This document shows positions 23,944 to 33,023 of a stretch of 39,216 nucleotides of DNA, piece after piece. The stretch covers positions 1 through 39,216 of the forward strand of contig NZ_JARWNW010000131.1 in assembly GCF_029868325.1 (NCBI RefSeq). Reading direction: 5' to 3'. The translations under genes and the position numbers were made by a program. The number at the start of each line of letters is the position of its first letter. Position 1 is the first letter of the stretch. Source of the DNA: Nocardia carnea. GTDB taxonomy: Bacteria; Actinomycetota; Actinomycetes; Mycobacteriales; Mycobacteriaceae. The notes under the pieces were generated by a model. It did not search any database and was not told where the DNA came from. It was given only the letters and a program-made list of their open reading frames with translations.

Positions 23944-25242
23944 GTGACCCCTGCTGCCGCGCCGCTCACCGCGGCGGAGATCTCGGCGCTGGACGCCCGT
24001 CACCTCTGGCACCCCTACGGCGGATTTCCGGCCACCACCGAGCCCCTGGTCGTCGCGTCCGCCTCGGGCACCAGGCTCACCCTCGCCGACGGGCGGGAGC
24101 TCGTCGACGGAATGAGCTCGTGGTGGGCCGCCGTGCACGGTTACCGGCATCCGGTCCTCGACGCGGCACTGACGGAGCAGGCGGGGCGGATGAGTCATAT
24201 CATGTTCGGCGGGCTCACCCACGAACCCGCCGCCCGCCTCTGCGAACTGCTGGTACGGCACACTCCCGCCGGTCTGGACAAGGTGTTCCTCTGCGATTCC
24301 GGTTCGGTATCGATCGAGGTCGCGGTGAAGATGTGCCTGCAGTACTGGCGGTCGGTGGGTAGGCCCGGCAAACGCCGCCTGCTCACCTGGCGCGGCGGCT
24401 ATCACGGCGACACCTTCACCCCGATGAGTGTCTGCGATCCCGACGGCGGCATGCACGCCCTGTGGACCGATGTACTGGCCGATCAGGTCTTCGTCTCCGC
24501 GCCGCCGCGGGAGTACCGCCCGGACTACGTGCACGAGCTCGAAACGGCCGTCGCCCGGCATGCCGCCGAACTCGCCGCCGTCGTGGTGGAACCCGTGGTG
24601 CAGGGCGCGGGCGGGATGCGCTGGCACGACCCCCGCTATCTGGCCGATCTGCGCCGGCTCTGCGACGAACACGGGGTGCTGCTGATCTTCGACGAGATCG
24701 CCACCGGATTCGGTCGCACCGGAACCCTGTTCGCGGCCGAACACGCCGGAGTGTCACCCGATGTCATGTGTGTCGGCAAGGCGCTCACCGGCGGCTACCT
24801 GACCCTCGCCGCGGCACTGTGCACCACCGAACTCGCCGAAACCGTCAGCGCCGCCCACGGCGGCCTCATGCACGGGCCGACATTCATGGGCAACCCGCTG
24901 GCCTGCGCGGTCGCGGTCGCCTCCCTGGAACTGCTGCTGTCGCGTGATTGGCAGGGTGAGGTCGCGCGGCTGGAACACGGGCTGCGGGAAGGACTGGAGC
25001 CGGCCCGGGAGCTGCCGGGCGTGACCGATGTGCGGGTACTCGGCGGGATCGGGGTCATCCAGCTCGATCACCCCGTGGATATGCGGGCGGCCACCGATGC
25101 GGCCGTCGCCGCGGGCGCCTGGATCCGGCCGTTCCGCGATCTCGTGTACGCCATGCCGCCGTTCATCAGCGATGCCACGGACCTCGAGACCGTGACCCGA
25201 GCCATGGTCGCGGCGGCCCGGGCGGGGGACCGTGCCGGATGA
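23944..25242 (+). CDS. bioA: Adenosylmethionine-8-amino-7-oxononanoate aminotransferase
   Basis: 432 residues, class III PLP aminotransferase. It makes 7,8-diaminopelargonate from KAPA with SAM as amino donor, the second last-but-one step of biotin synthesis. Motifs: HLWHPYGG near the N-terminus, [26 protein letters not shown] with the PLP Asp250, and PLP Lys279 in CVGKALTGG. The GTG at 23944 has GAGGA 5 bases upstream. bioF and bioD lie 11 kb away on the other strand but share the same operator. Confidence 0.93.
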   Translation: MTPAAAPLTAAEISALDARHLWHPYGGFPATTEPLVVASASGTRLTLADGRELVDGMSSWWAAVHGYRHPVLDAALTEQAGRMSHIMFGGLTHEPAARLCELLVRHTPAGLDKVFLCDSGSVSIEVAVKMCLQYWRSVGRPGKRRLLTWRGGYHGDTFTPMSVCDPDGGMHALWTDVLADQVFVSAPPREYRPDYVHELETAVARHAAELAAVVVEPVVQGAGGMRWHDPRYLADLRRLCDEHGVLLIFDEIATGFGRTGTLFAAEHAGVSPDVMCVGKALTGGYLTLAAALCTTELAETVSAAHGGLMHGPTFMGNPLACAVAVASLELLLSRDWQGEVARLEHGLREGLEPARELPGVTDVRVLGGIGVIQLDHPVDMRAATDAAVAAGAWIRPFRDLVYAMPPFISDATDLETVTRAMVAAARAGDRAG

Positions 25243-25264
25243 CGGGCCCCGCACCGGGAGAGCG

Positions 25265-27469
25265 TTACTCGGTGCGGGACTGTCGCGCCCCGGTTTCGGC
25301 GAACGCCCGGGCATAGCGCGTTCCGGCGATCAGCAACAGGATTCCGACCATCAAGAAGGCCGCGACCCGGATCAGCCCGTCCAGCGTCGACAGGTCGAAC
25401 AGGAACAGTTTCGCCAGGGCGGCGGCGGTGACCAGCAACCCGGACCCCAGCGCGACCTTCACCGTCGCCGAGGCTTCGGCACCCAGGCGGCGCAGGCCGT
25501 ACAGGAGAGCCGCCAGCGCCCCGGCCATCCAGATGATGGTGGAAACGCTGTGGCCGACGACGAATCCGTTCGCGGCGCCGGCGGCGACACCCAGCGATAC
25601 CGCCGCGGTGGTCACCGAGTAGAGGGCCGCCCCACTGGCGCCGGCCCACAGCAGCGTGGTCACCGATTCGTCGGTGGTCGTGCCGAAGAGCCGGTGCAGC
25701 GTCCACAATGCCACCGCGAGGACACCCAGGCCCGCGATGGCGGCGGCCGCGGTCGCGGTGCTCAGGTCCTCGATCGCCCGGCGGGATATGGCCAGCGTTT
25801 CCGGGTCGGCGACCGTGAGTAGGCCGATACCGCCGAGTACCGCGTAGCCGGTGCCGAACAGGGCGGCGACCCGGTTCCGTGCCTGCCCCGCGACGCCCAG
25901 ATAGCAGGCGCCGGCGAGCAGCAGTCCCAACGGCAGAGTCGACCCCGTGGTGACACCCCAGACCGCTTCCAGCAGGGCGAAGGAGCCACCGGCGCCGGCC
26001 ACGATCGCGGTATGGCCCGGGATACGGGCGATATCACGCAGCTTCGGCACCAGCGGCGTTGCGGCCACCGCCAGCAGTACCGCCGCGTACCCCGCGGACA
26101 GAATTGTGGCGGCCGGCCGATCGATCAGGGCGGGCGCAGCGAGCAGCGGTGTGGCGGCCAGCGCGCAGGACAGGCTCGCGACGAGATCGCCCGGCCGCTG
26201 CCGGGTCACCAGGATCGCGCCGCCCAGGCCGACCGCGGCCACCGCCGTCGCCGCCGCGACGACCAGCGCCCGGCGGTCGTCCGGTTGTTCGATTACGAAC
26301 GCGAGGATCGTGCAGTGGGTGGCCAGTACCGCCGGAACCGTGCGCACCAGATGGAGGAACGGCCAGTCGCACCGCGTCTGCACAGGGACGCAGGCCACTT
26401 GCAGCACGATCAAGAAGGCGAGCAAGGCCAGTTCGATCGTGACGAACGGCGCGAGCACGGCCGCCCCCGCCACCACCAGCACGGCCAGCGGTTGCGACCG
26501 CCACTGCACGGCCAGTCCCACCCCGGCTGCCGCGATACCGAGGGCGGCGGCGAAACCGGGTACCGGATGCAGCCAGTCGTAGATCGTGGTCAGCGCCACG
26601 ACATCGAGGTAGGCGCCCGCGAAACCGGTCGCGGCGAGGGCGATACCGCCCACCCGGCCCCCGGGCCGCCGGAACACCCGCATCCCCGCGCCCACCAGCG
26701 CGGCGGAGAAGACTGCGCCGGCGACCACCCGCGGAACCGGTCCGAAGATCCCGGCCTGCGCGGCGAGAACCAGCAGCATCACGACGCCGATCAGCGTGAC
26801 CCCCACCCCGGCGACCGCGAGCAGCCGGCTGATGACGCCCTCCCGCTGCCACCACGGCGGTGAAGGGGGACGTGAACCGGGGGCACCGTCGCGGGGCGGG
26901 ATCGGGCCGCGCGGTGGGGGCGCCGTGGGCGGCACCTGACCCATCGCCGTCCGGTACTGCTGCGCGGTTGTGGCGGGTCGGCCGGGCCGCGGCGCGATAC
27001 CGCCCGACTGCGCCTGCGCGTTCTGCGGAGACTGGGCCGGCCCGCGCTGCGGCGGAGTTATCGGTCCGCCGTGGAGCGGCGCCGCCGGTGTGGTGGTCGG
27101 GCTCGGCGCCGGAGCACCCCATGCAGGCTGCGGGAATCCTTCGCCTGCCCGGTGTTGCGGGGCCGCGGTGGACTCGTTTGCCGACGGTGGGGTGCCGGGC
27201 CCGGCCTCTCCGGTGGGAGAAGCCGAGCCCGGCGGTTCCGGTGTGTGCACCCCGCCGCCGCGCACACCGGCTGACGGCACCACATCCGGCGGAGCGCCGG
27301 ATGGTGCCGTGGTCTTCGCCGCCGCCGCCGACAGCACCTGCCGGTGCAGGGAGGCCAGGTCGCGGCCCAGCGTGTTCATCTGCCCGCCGAGCGCGGTGAA
27401 TTCGCCGGCCAGCGAGTCGAACTCGCCGGACAGGCGGGCGACCAGCGCCGGGTCGATCGAAATCGTCAT
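25265..27469 (-). CDS. DUF2339 multi-pass membrane protein
   Basis: 734 residues. A coiled N-terminus (ARLSGEFDSLAGEFTALGGQ), a Pro/Gly/Ala-rich linker (about 55-205) and then about 16-18 hydrophobic segments in the DUF2339 pattern (RVVAGAVFSAALVGAGM, GGIALAATGFAGAYLDVVAL, KLFLFDLSTLDGLIRVAAF near the end). No known reaction; cell-envelope functions are often suspected. The upstream palindrome TGAGTAG-AA-CTACTCG and the adjacent MacR-like regulator suggest control by that system. Confidence 0.85.
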   Translation of the reverse strand: MTISIDPALVARLSGEFDSLAGEFTALGGQMNTLGRDLASLHRQVLSAAAAKTTAPSGAPPDVVPSAGVRGGGVHTPEPPGSASPTGEAGPGTPPSANESTAAPQHRAGEGFPQPAWGAPAPSPTTTPAAPLHGGPITPPQRGPAQSPQNAQAQSGGIAPRPGRPATTAQQYRTAMGQVPPTAPPPRGPIPPRDGAPGSRPPSPPWWQREGVISRLLAVAGVGVTLIGVVMLLVLAAQAGIFGPVPRVVAGAVFSAALVGAGMRVFRRPGGRVGGIALAATGFAGAYLDVVALTTIYDWLHPVPGFAAALGIAAAGVGLAVQWRSQPLAVLVVAGAAVLAPFVTIELALLAFLIVLQVACVPVQTRCDWPFLHLVRTVPAVLATHCTILAFVIEQPDDRRALVVAAATAVAAVGLGGAILVTRQRPGDLVASLSCALAATPLLAAPALIDRPAATILSAGYAAVLLAVAATPLVPKLRDIARIPGHTAIVAGAGGSFALLEAVWGVTTGSTLPLGLLLAGACYLGVAGQARNRVAALFGTGYAVLGGIGLLTVADPETLAISRRAIEDLSTATAAAAIAGLGVLAVALWTLHRLFGTTTDESVTTLLWAGASGAALYSVTTAAVSLGVAAGAANGFVVGHSVSTIIWMAGALAALLYGLRRLGAEASATVKVALGSGLLVTAAALAKLFLFDLSTLDGLIRVAAFLMVGILLLIAGTRYARAFAETGARQSRTE

Positions 27470-27503
27470 AGTTCGATGGTCGGGCGCACGGGTTCTCGGC
27501 GGA

Positions 27504-27519
27504 TGAGTAGAACTACTCG
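27504..27519. promoter_or_regulatory. MacR-like palindrome before the DUF2339 gene
   Basis: TGAGTAG-AA-CTACTCG, with perfect 6-bp arms GAGTAG/CTACTC, 35 bp upstream of the DUF2339 start. It resembles the site TGAGTAC-NN-GTACTCA that I recall for Streptomyces MacR. The rest of the 27470-27621 spacer shows no gene. Confidence 0.5.
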
Positions 27520-27621
27520 CCGCCGCTCCGGGAACTACCCGTTCCCGCCGACCGGTGTGCGGGCTTCGTAGCAGCGCAACCGCTCCGGCAGCAAACCCCG
27601 GCCCTCAGTAAGGGGGAGGAG

Positions 27622-28287
27622 TCACTCGTCGAGGCCCTGTTCGATCACATAGCGCGTGAGCTCCACCCGGTTCGCCAGTTGAAGTTTGCGCAGGGTCGCC
27701 TGCACATGGTTCTCGACCGTGCGATGACTCAGATGCAACCGGGTGGCGATCTGCTTGGCGGACAGTCCCTTGGCCACCATGCGCAGCACCTCGGTTTCGC
27801 GTTCGGTCAGCGCGGGTTGCTCCGGGGTACCGGGATCGCTGGGCGCGGTGGCCATCCGCCGGTACTCACCCAGCACCAGTCCGGCCAGACCAGGGGTGAA
27901 CACCGCTTGCCCGGCGGCTGTATCGTGAACCGCGGCAACGAGTTCGGCCGCGGAAGCGCTCTTGACGAGGTAGCCGGAGGCCCCCGCTTTCACCGCATCC
28001 AGCACATCGTCGCGTTCATCGGACGCAGAGAGCACCAGCACCCGGCTGTCCGGGGAAACCCGCAGCACATCGGCCGTCGCCTGGGCGCCGTTCCCGTCGG
28101 GGAGCTGCATATCCATCAGCACCACCCGCGGCCGCACCGCGGCGGCCCGCCGGACCGCGGCCGCGGTGTCCTCGGCGGTGGCCACCACCCGGAACCCGGC
28201 CGCCTCGAGGTCACGGGCCACACCCTCGCGCCAGATCGGATGATCGTCGACCACCATCACCGAAATCGGCGCCGCCTCGTCTGTCAT
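27622..28287 (-). CDS. MacR-like NarL/LuxR response regulator
   Basis: 221 residues. Receiver domain 1-125 with acidic pair Asp14/Asp15, phosphoacceptor Asp59 (VVLMDMQLPDGNG) and Lys in GYLVKSAS. LuxR-type HTH at about 157-221 (LTERETEVLRMVAKGLSAKQ, then IATRLHLSHRTVENHV). No kinase gene is adjacent; the only kinase in the window is the MacS-like protein at 35731-36921 on the same strand. The 200-bp region upstream (28288-28491) is gene-free and holds its promoter. Confidence 0.88.
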   Translation of the reverse strand: MTDEAAPISVMVVDDHPIWREGVARDLEAAGFRVVATAEDTAAAVRRAAAVRPRVVLMDMQLPDGNGAQATADVLRVSPDSRVLVLSASDERDDVLDAVKAGASGYLVKSASAAELVAAVHDTAAGQAVFTPGLAGLVLGEYRRMATAPSDPGTPEQPALTERETEVLRMVAKGLSAKQIATRLHLSHRTVENHVQATLRKLQLANRVELTRYVIEQGLDE

Positions 28288-28491
28288 GCCACCGCTCCCT
28301 TCGGGTCAGGTCGCCGCATGCGTCCGGCCGGGCCGATACTGCCGGAATCCGCCGGTGCGGAACAGGCCGGCGCCGGTATCCACGCTATTTTGCCCGTCGG
28401 GCCCCGCCGGAGAAACCGGAAGGCCGGATGCCGGCGAGAACTACACAGAACCGCGCCGCGGAGCCGCGTTGCGGTTCACGTGGAATCCCGG

Positions 28492-29199
28492 TCAAGGTAC
28501 GCGGAACCCTCGGAAGGTCACCTGTGTGCGGGTGCGGAAACCGAGCCGCTCGTACAGGGCGATCGCACCGGTATTGGTCTCGACCACATGCAGGAACGGC
28601 CGTTCACCGCGTGCCACGATCCGCGCGACCAGCTCACCGATCACACCGGCCGCATACCCTTTACCCCGCGCCTCGGGTGCCGTGCAGACCGCGCTGACCT
28701 CGGTCCAGCCCGGTGGCCGGAGCCGTTCACCCGCCATCGCCACCAACCTGCCCTGCTCGCGGATGCCGAGGTAGGTGCCGAGTTCGTGGGTGTGCGTCCG
28801 GAACGGCCCCGGCTGGGTCCGCGCGATCAGATCGAGCATCTCCGGCACATCGTCCGCGCCCAGCTCCACCACATCGGCGCCGGGGCCGGACCATTGTTCC
28901 GGCCCGATCATCTGCCGCCCGTCGAGCGCGAAAACCGGCTCCCAGTCCGCCGGCGGCCGCGCCGGGCAACTGAACATATCCGCGATCTCACCTCGCCCCA
29001 CCAGCCTGGCCAGATCCTCCCACGCCTGCTCATCCGGGTCGTTACCCATCGCGACGAACGACGCGACCTCCGGCAGATACGAACCCGCCGACCCGACCCA
29101 GCGGCTCAGCCGCGCATGTTGTCCCCGCAGCGATTCACCCACCGGATCGTCCAGTTCGACGGCGCAGTCCACGGCCGTGCTGTACCCCTCGTTGCTCAC
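28492..29199 (-). CDS. GNAT-family N-acetyltransferase
   Basis: 235 residues. The C-terminal half carries the GNAT fold with acetyl-CoA loop VCTAPEARGKGYAAGVIGEL and VVETNTGAIALYERLGFRTR. The N-terminal half (about 1-105) is a second, less conserved lobe (LRGQHARLSRWVG, WEPVFALDGRQMI), as in FR47-type proteins. It transfers acetyl to an unknown amine. First gene of the accessory block between the MacR-like and MacS-like genes. Confidence 0.8.
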   Translation of the reverse strand: MSNEGYSTAVDCAVELDDPVGESLRGQHARLSRWVGSAGSYLPEVASFVAMGNDPDEQAWEDLARLVGRGEIADMFSCPARPPADWEPVFALDGRQMIGPEQWSGPGADVVELGADDVPEMLDLIARTQPGPFRTHTHELGTYLGIREQGRLVAMAGERLRPPGWTEVSAVCTAPEARGKGYAAGVIGELVARIVARGERPFLHVVETNTGAIALYERLGFRTRTQVTFRGFRVP

Positions 29200-29326
29200 A
29201 CTGCGAGTATGCCGGTCCAGCGCGGACCCCGGCCGTCCCGCGGGTCCGGCGAACCTGCTCGGCCGCAGCGAGGTGACCGAATCCGCATAGGCCTCGGCCG
29301 GCTTGTCGCCGGCGCATCAGGGGAGG

Positions 29327-30049
29327 TCAGCCGGGGCCGTCGGCCTTGAAGCCGTCGAAGAGCGGGCCGCCGAATTCGTTCAGCGCCCGGGTGACGATCT
29401 CCACCATCGGTTCGACGGCGCCGAGCGCAACCGACCGGACCCCACGCGCCAGCGCTCGGGAGTGATCCGTGCCGGCTTCGCGGTCGAAGGCGGCCAGCTC
29501 GCGGTGTAACCATTTGCCCCGGCCCATCCACTGGCGGTGCCCGGTGAGCAGTAGTTCAGCGGTGGCCCGCCACAGGTCGACTGCGATCAGCAGGCGTTCG
29601 TCGTCGTCGCGGGAGCCCACGAGATCATCGAGCAGATCGGTGAGCCCGTAGCGCTGGGCCCGCATTTCCTCGATGCTGGGCGGTTCCGGGCCGGCGGCCA
29701 GTAGAGCCGCGCACTTTTCCTGCAGATACGCACCGCTCCCGTCGTTGTCGAGCAGAATCAGCGTCTGTCCGATCAGCCGCAAGGTCGTCGGCTTCCTGGC
29801 CTTGCGCTCGGTGGTGAGGAAATGCCCCATCGACGCCTCGGTGTGCACGAAAAGCTCTACGGGCCACCGCTGATACTGCAGCGATTCGCGGTAGGGCGCG
29901 GGCGGGCCCGCGAGCAGCACGGTGATATCCAGATCGGAGGTCGCCGTGGCAGTCCCGAGCACAGTGCTGCCACCCAGCCACGCCGCCCGCGCCCGAGGAA
30001 ACCGCTCGTGCACAAGTTCTCTGGCGGTTTCGAATCCGTCGATGCTCAT
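29327..30049 (-). CDS. Nucleotidyltransferase-domain protein
   Basis: 240 residues. The polymerase-beta-type signature is GGSTVLGTATATSDLDI: a GGS loop and the Asp-x-Asp pair that binds metal. The rest is helical (LIAVDLWRATAELLLTGHRQ), like proteins that add nucleotides to small molecules or antibiotics. ATG at 30049 is preferred over GTG 15 bases upstream. Its substrate, including any antibiotic, cannot be inferred. Confidence 0.75.
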   Translation of the reverse strand: MSIDGFETARELVHERFPRARAAWLGGSTVLGTATATSDLDITVLLAGPPAPYRESLQYQRWPVELFVHTEASMGHFLTTERKARKPTTLRLIGQTLILLDNDGSGAYLQEKCAALLAAGPEPPSIEEMRAQRYGLTDLLDDLVGSRDDDERLLIAVDLWRATAELLLTGHRQWMGRGKWLHRELAAFDREAGTDHSRALARGVRSVALGAVEPMVEIVTRALNEFGGPLFDGFKADGPG

Positions 30050-30148
30050 ACCCCAGATTCCCACCGGTAGTCAGCAAAACGGTAGCGGAAACCGTGCCCC
30101 CGCCCGCTGACAGTCGTGCGGCCCCGCGCCACGGTGGGGGTGTGGTGG

Positions 30149-30951
30149 TCAAGGACGGGGTAGGACCTCGGGTCGGGCCAGGCTCATGATGGTTTCGGCA
30201 ATGCCGAACTCACTGCGGCCGAAAACTGCACCGAAGAAAGCGCGCATGTAGTCGCGCTGCAGGTCGATCGACCGGTGCGGGTCGATACTGCCCACGGCCC
30301 GTGCCGCGGTATCGCCGGACAGGAGCCCGGCGCCGACGAGTTGCGGCAAGATGGCCTGCTGGTCGGAGAGTCCAGCGGGACCTCACTGCGGATTTCGCGG
30401 CCGTCGGGAAAGTGGACCGAGAACGCCTCGTAGGTGTGGTCGACAGCCACCACCACGTATCCGTGGCTCGCGAGATCCTCGGCTTGGGCGGTGCTCCAAC
30501 CGGTGGTGTCGGTCATTCCCGGAGAATTCAACAGGATCGGAAAGCGGCCGCGATCGTCCACCGCCGGCGCGTCCAGGTGACTGTGGCTCGGTGCGAGAGT
30601 CCAGCTTCCTTCGGGGACACCGAGTCCGGCGAGGTAGCTGTCCTGCGCCTGCCGGCCGCCGGGCGGCATCCACGGCGCCGGGGGCGACTCCCGATCCACA
30701 GTTGCGGGATACCAGACCTGAACCATGAGCTCCCGCCGCTGCTCCGGATGCCACGGATCAGCGCGGCCGGAATCGACCAGGTGCCTATTGGTGACTCCGA
30801 CCGAATACGGTCCGGTGGGCGCCGGAAGCGTCAGCGCCACTGCCGCATTCGGCCCTGCCGGATCGGTATTCGAAGCACCGGTGCTGCCGGTGGCGACAGC
30901 CAGGACCGAAGCCAGTACGAGCCCTGCCATCACGGCACGGCGCGCATACAA
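30149..30951 (-). pseudogene. Broken secreted alpha/beta hydrolase (PAF-acetylhydrolase-like)
   Basis: From ATG 30951 the frame reads a signal peptide (VMAGLVLASVLAVATGSTGA), then the family N-terminus (QVWYPATVDRESPPAPWMPP, FPILLNSPGMTDTTGWSTAQ, HGYVVVAVDHTYEAFSVHFP). Near 30370 it shifts. The C-terminal part (IDPHRSIDLQRDYMRAFFGA) is found in another frame ending at 30149. The middle with the nucleophile motif (GHSxGG) is absent. Deletion plus frameshift leaves no active enzyme. Confidence 0.75.
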
Positions 30952-31083
30952 CCGAAACTGCCCTTATGCGGCGACCGGATTCACCGTGCTGCACCGGATT
31001 GGGCTGCGAGGCAGAGCCGGGGGCGCGGATTCCTGAACGAGGCAAGTCCGGAACTGGGCTCGGACCTGAGTAGTACGAAGTAG

Positions 31084-31105
31084 ATGCGTAGTTATTGAAA
31101 CGCAT
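31084..31105. promoter_or_regulatory. Inverted repeat before marR-MFS operon
   Basis: ATGCGT-N10-ACGCAT (arms 31084-31089 and 31100-31105) lies just upstream of the -35 box at 31114. Likely operator of the MarR protein. Confidence 0.45.
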
Positions 31106-31113
31106 ATAAAGGG

Positions 31114-31150
31114 TTGACTGGCATTTTTGCGAAGCTGTAGCTTATGAATA
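31114..31150 (+). promoter_or_regulatory. Promoter of the marR-MFS operon
   Basis: TTGACT (31114-31119), 18-base spacer, TAGCTT (31138-31143). A start site 7 bases on would be the A of the ATG at 31150, giving a leaderless mRNA. Confidence 0.55.
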
Positions 31151-31665
31151 TGGCGGATGAGAGCGAGGGCGGTGCTGATGATCTGCTGTTGGCGGAGTCG
31201 GTGCGGTGGGCGGTATCGCGTCTGTCCTCCCGGCTCCGGGCCGAACAACCGGGGAGTGGCAGACCGTTGACGCGTCTGGCGGCGTCGGTGCTGGCAAACC
31301 TTGCGCACAGTGGTCCGCTCACGGCGTCGAAGCTTGCCGGGATCGAAGGGCTGCAGGTTCAGTCGCTGACCCGGGTGTTGAACGAGCTGGACGAGCTCGG
31401 GAGGATTCGCCGCTCCCGCAGTGCCTCCGATGCTCGGCAGCAGGACATCGTCATCACCGAAGCCGGGCGTAACGCGCTGCTCGAGCATGTACGTGACGGC
31501 AATGCGTGGCTGGCGGCCGCGATACGACACTCGCTCACCGATGCCGAACGCGGTGTTCTCGAGATCGCCGCCGGACTACTGCGCACGGTCGCCGAATCGC
31601 CGGTCGCCACAGCTGACGCGGAGCCGGCGCGGTCACGCGACGATGGTGCGGCACCGGCGTTGTGA
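31150..31665 (+). CDS. MarR-family regulator of an efflux pump
   Basis: 171 residues. Winged helix at about 45-110: GPLTASKLAGIEGLQVQSLT (HTH) and RSRSASDARQQDIVITEAG (wing). Start at 31150 (MADES) is chosen because the ATG at 31144 abuts the -10 box and would lie before the transcription start. The stop overlaps the GTG of the MFS gene, so regulator and pump are made together. It likely represses the operon until a pump substrate binds. Confidence 0.82.
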   Translation: MADESEGGADDLLLAESVRWAVSRLSSRLRAEQPGSGRPLTRLAASVLANLAHSGPLTASKLAGIEGLQVQSLTRVLNELDELGRIRRSRSASDARQQDIVITEAGRNALLEHVRDGNAWLAAAIRHSLTDAERGVLEIAAGLLRTVAESPVATADAEPARSRDDGAAPAL

Positions 31666-32888
31666 TCACCGAACGCGCCGACCGCAGCGTTCCGCGGGGC
31701 CGGGTGGCGAATCGGGGCCGTCTGCTGGTGGTGCTGGCCGGGCTCAGCGGCGCGGCGCCGTTGGCGACGGATATGTATGTGCCTGCGCTACCGGAGCTTG
31801 CCCGCTCGCTGGGCACCGACACCTCCGGCGCTCAAGTGTCGCTGACCGGTTTCCTGGTAGGGATGATCGTCGGCCAGTTGATACTCGGCCCGATCAGTGA
31901 CGCACAGGGCAGGCGTCCTGTCCTGCTGGTGGGGGCGCTCGGATTCGCTGTGCTGTCGGTGGTGTGCGCGCTGGCGCCGACCGTGGTGATTCTGGATATG
32001 GCGCGTTTCGGCCAAGGTGTGGCCGGTGGGGCGGGAATCGTGGTGGCCCGTGCGGTGGTCACCGATATGTTCGACGATCACCACATCGCGGGTGTGTACG
32101 CGCGGTTGGGGGCGATCACCGCCGCCGCCCCGGTGCTGGCGCCGATGGCGGGCGGTGCGCTGCTGTTGGTGCTGCCCTGGCGTGGCGTGTTTCTCGTGCT
32201 CGCCGCTGCCGGGCTGGTGCTGGCGCTGGGGGTAGCGCGATGGATTCCGGAGTCGCTCCCGGCGCAGGCCCGGCGGCCGGGCGGCATCGCGGCCGGGCTG
32301 CGTTCGATCGGCGTGCTGGTCACCCGCGGAGCCGTGCTACCGCCGGTGCTGGCACTGTCGTTCGGTGGCGCAGCAGTGTTCGCCTATATCGCCGGTACGA
32401 CCTTCGTGTTCCAGGAGATCTACCACCTCACCCCGGCGGCGGCGAGCCTGGTGTACGGCGTCAACGCGATCGGGAACATGCTCGGCAGTCTCGCCTACGG
32501 CCGGCTCGTCCGACGCCGGTCACCGGAGATGCTGCTGTGCGCGAGCGCTGCCACAGCGTTGACCGGGCCGGTGCTGCTTGTGTCGGTATCGGCCACCGTG
32601 GGTAGCCCGATGGTGCTGACGTGGACGTGCCTGCTGGTATCGCTCACCGCGTTCGGTGTGTTCTTCCCCGCGGTGGTGACGATCGCCCAACAGCGTGGAC
32701 GCAGCGCGCCAGGGGCCACCTCGGCGCTACTCGGCGGCGGGCAGTTCTTGTTCGGCGCCGCCGCCTCGCCGGTCGTCGGGCTGTTCGGTGCCCGCAGCCC
32801 GGCGCCTATGGCCGCGGTGATGGCGGTGGCCATGGCGGCCGCTGTTCTCGCCGCCATAGTCACTGCGCGCGTGGTGTCACGACCCTGA
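31662..32888 (+). CDS. Bcr/CflA-type MFS drug efflux transporter
   Basis: 408 residues, 12 membrane segments. DHA1 features: PLATDMYVPALPELA in the first segment, motif A GPISDAQGRRP in loop 2-3, and a GARSPAPMAAVMAVA last segment. A proton-driven exporter of small drugs is expected; the substrate range is unknown. The GTG at 31662 overlaps the marR stop. It is followed by two very strong hairpins. Confidence 0.88.
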   Translation: MITERADRSVPRGRVANRGRLLVVLAGLSGAAPLATDMYVPALPELARSLGTDTSGAQVSLTGFLVGMIVGQLILGPISDAQGRRPVLLVGALGFAVLSVVCALAPTVVILDMARFGQGVAGGAGIVVARAVVTDMFDDHHIAGVYARLGAITAAAPVLAPMAGGALLLVLPWRGVFLVLAAAGLVLALGVARWIPESLPAQARRPGGIAAGLRSIGVLVTRGAVLPPVLALSFGGAAVFAYIAGTTFVFQEIYHLTPAAASLVYGVNAIGNMLGSLAYGRLVRRRSPEMLLCASAATALTGPVLLVSVSATVGSPMVLTWTCLLVSLTAFGVFFPAVVTIAQQRGRSAPGATSALLGGGQFLFGAAASPVVGLFGARSPAPMAAVMAVAMAAAVLAAIVTARVVSRP

Positions 32889-32926
32889 CGGGCGCCCGCC
32901 GCCGTCGGAACAGGGCCACCGCTGCG

Positions 32927-32966
32927 CCGGAGCGATCGCCGCCAACCCGACGGGCGATCGCTCCGG
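32927..32966. terminator. 14-bp hairpin, first of two
   Basis: CCGGAGCGATCGCC (32927-32940) and its exact complement at 32953-32966, 12-base loop. Lies between the converging MFS and DoxX genes. Confidence 0.65.
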
Positions 32967-32974
32967 GCGCACAG

Positions 32975-33008
32975 GATCGGCGATCGGTGGGGTCACCGAT
33001 CGCCGATC
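32975..33008. terminator. 15-bp hairpin, second of two
   Basis: GATCGGCGATCGGTG (32975-32989), loop GGGT, exact complement at 32994-33008. With the previous hairpin it makes an efficient bidirectional stop. Confidence 0.7.
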
Positions 33009-33023
33009 GTGCTTATGGGTTTG

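Noticed and set aside
27679..29349. 556-codon plus-strand frame over the response regulator and GNAT genes
   Set aside because: It is antisense to two clear genes and has no domain pattern.
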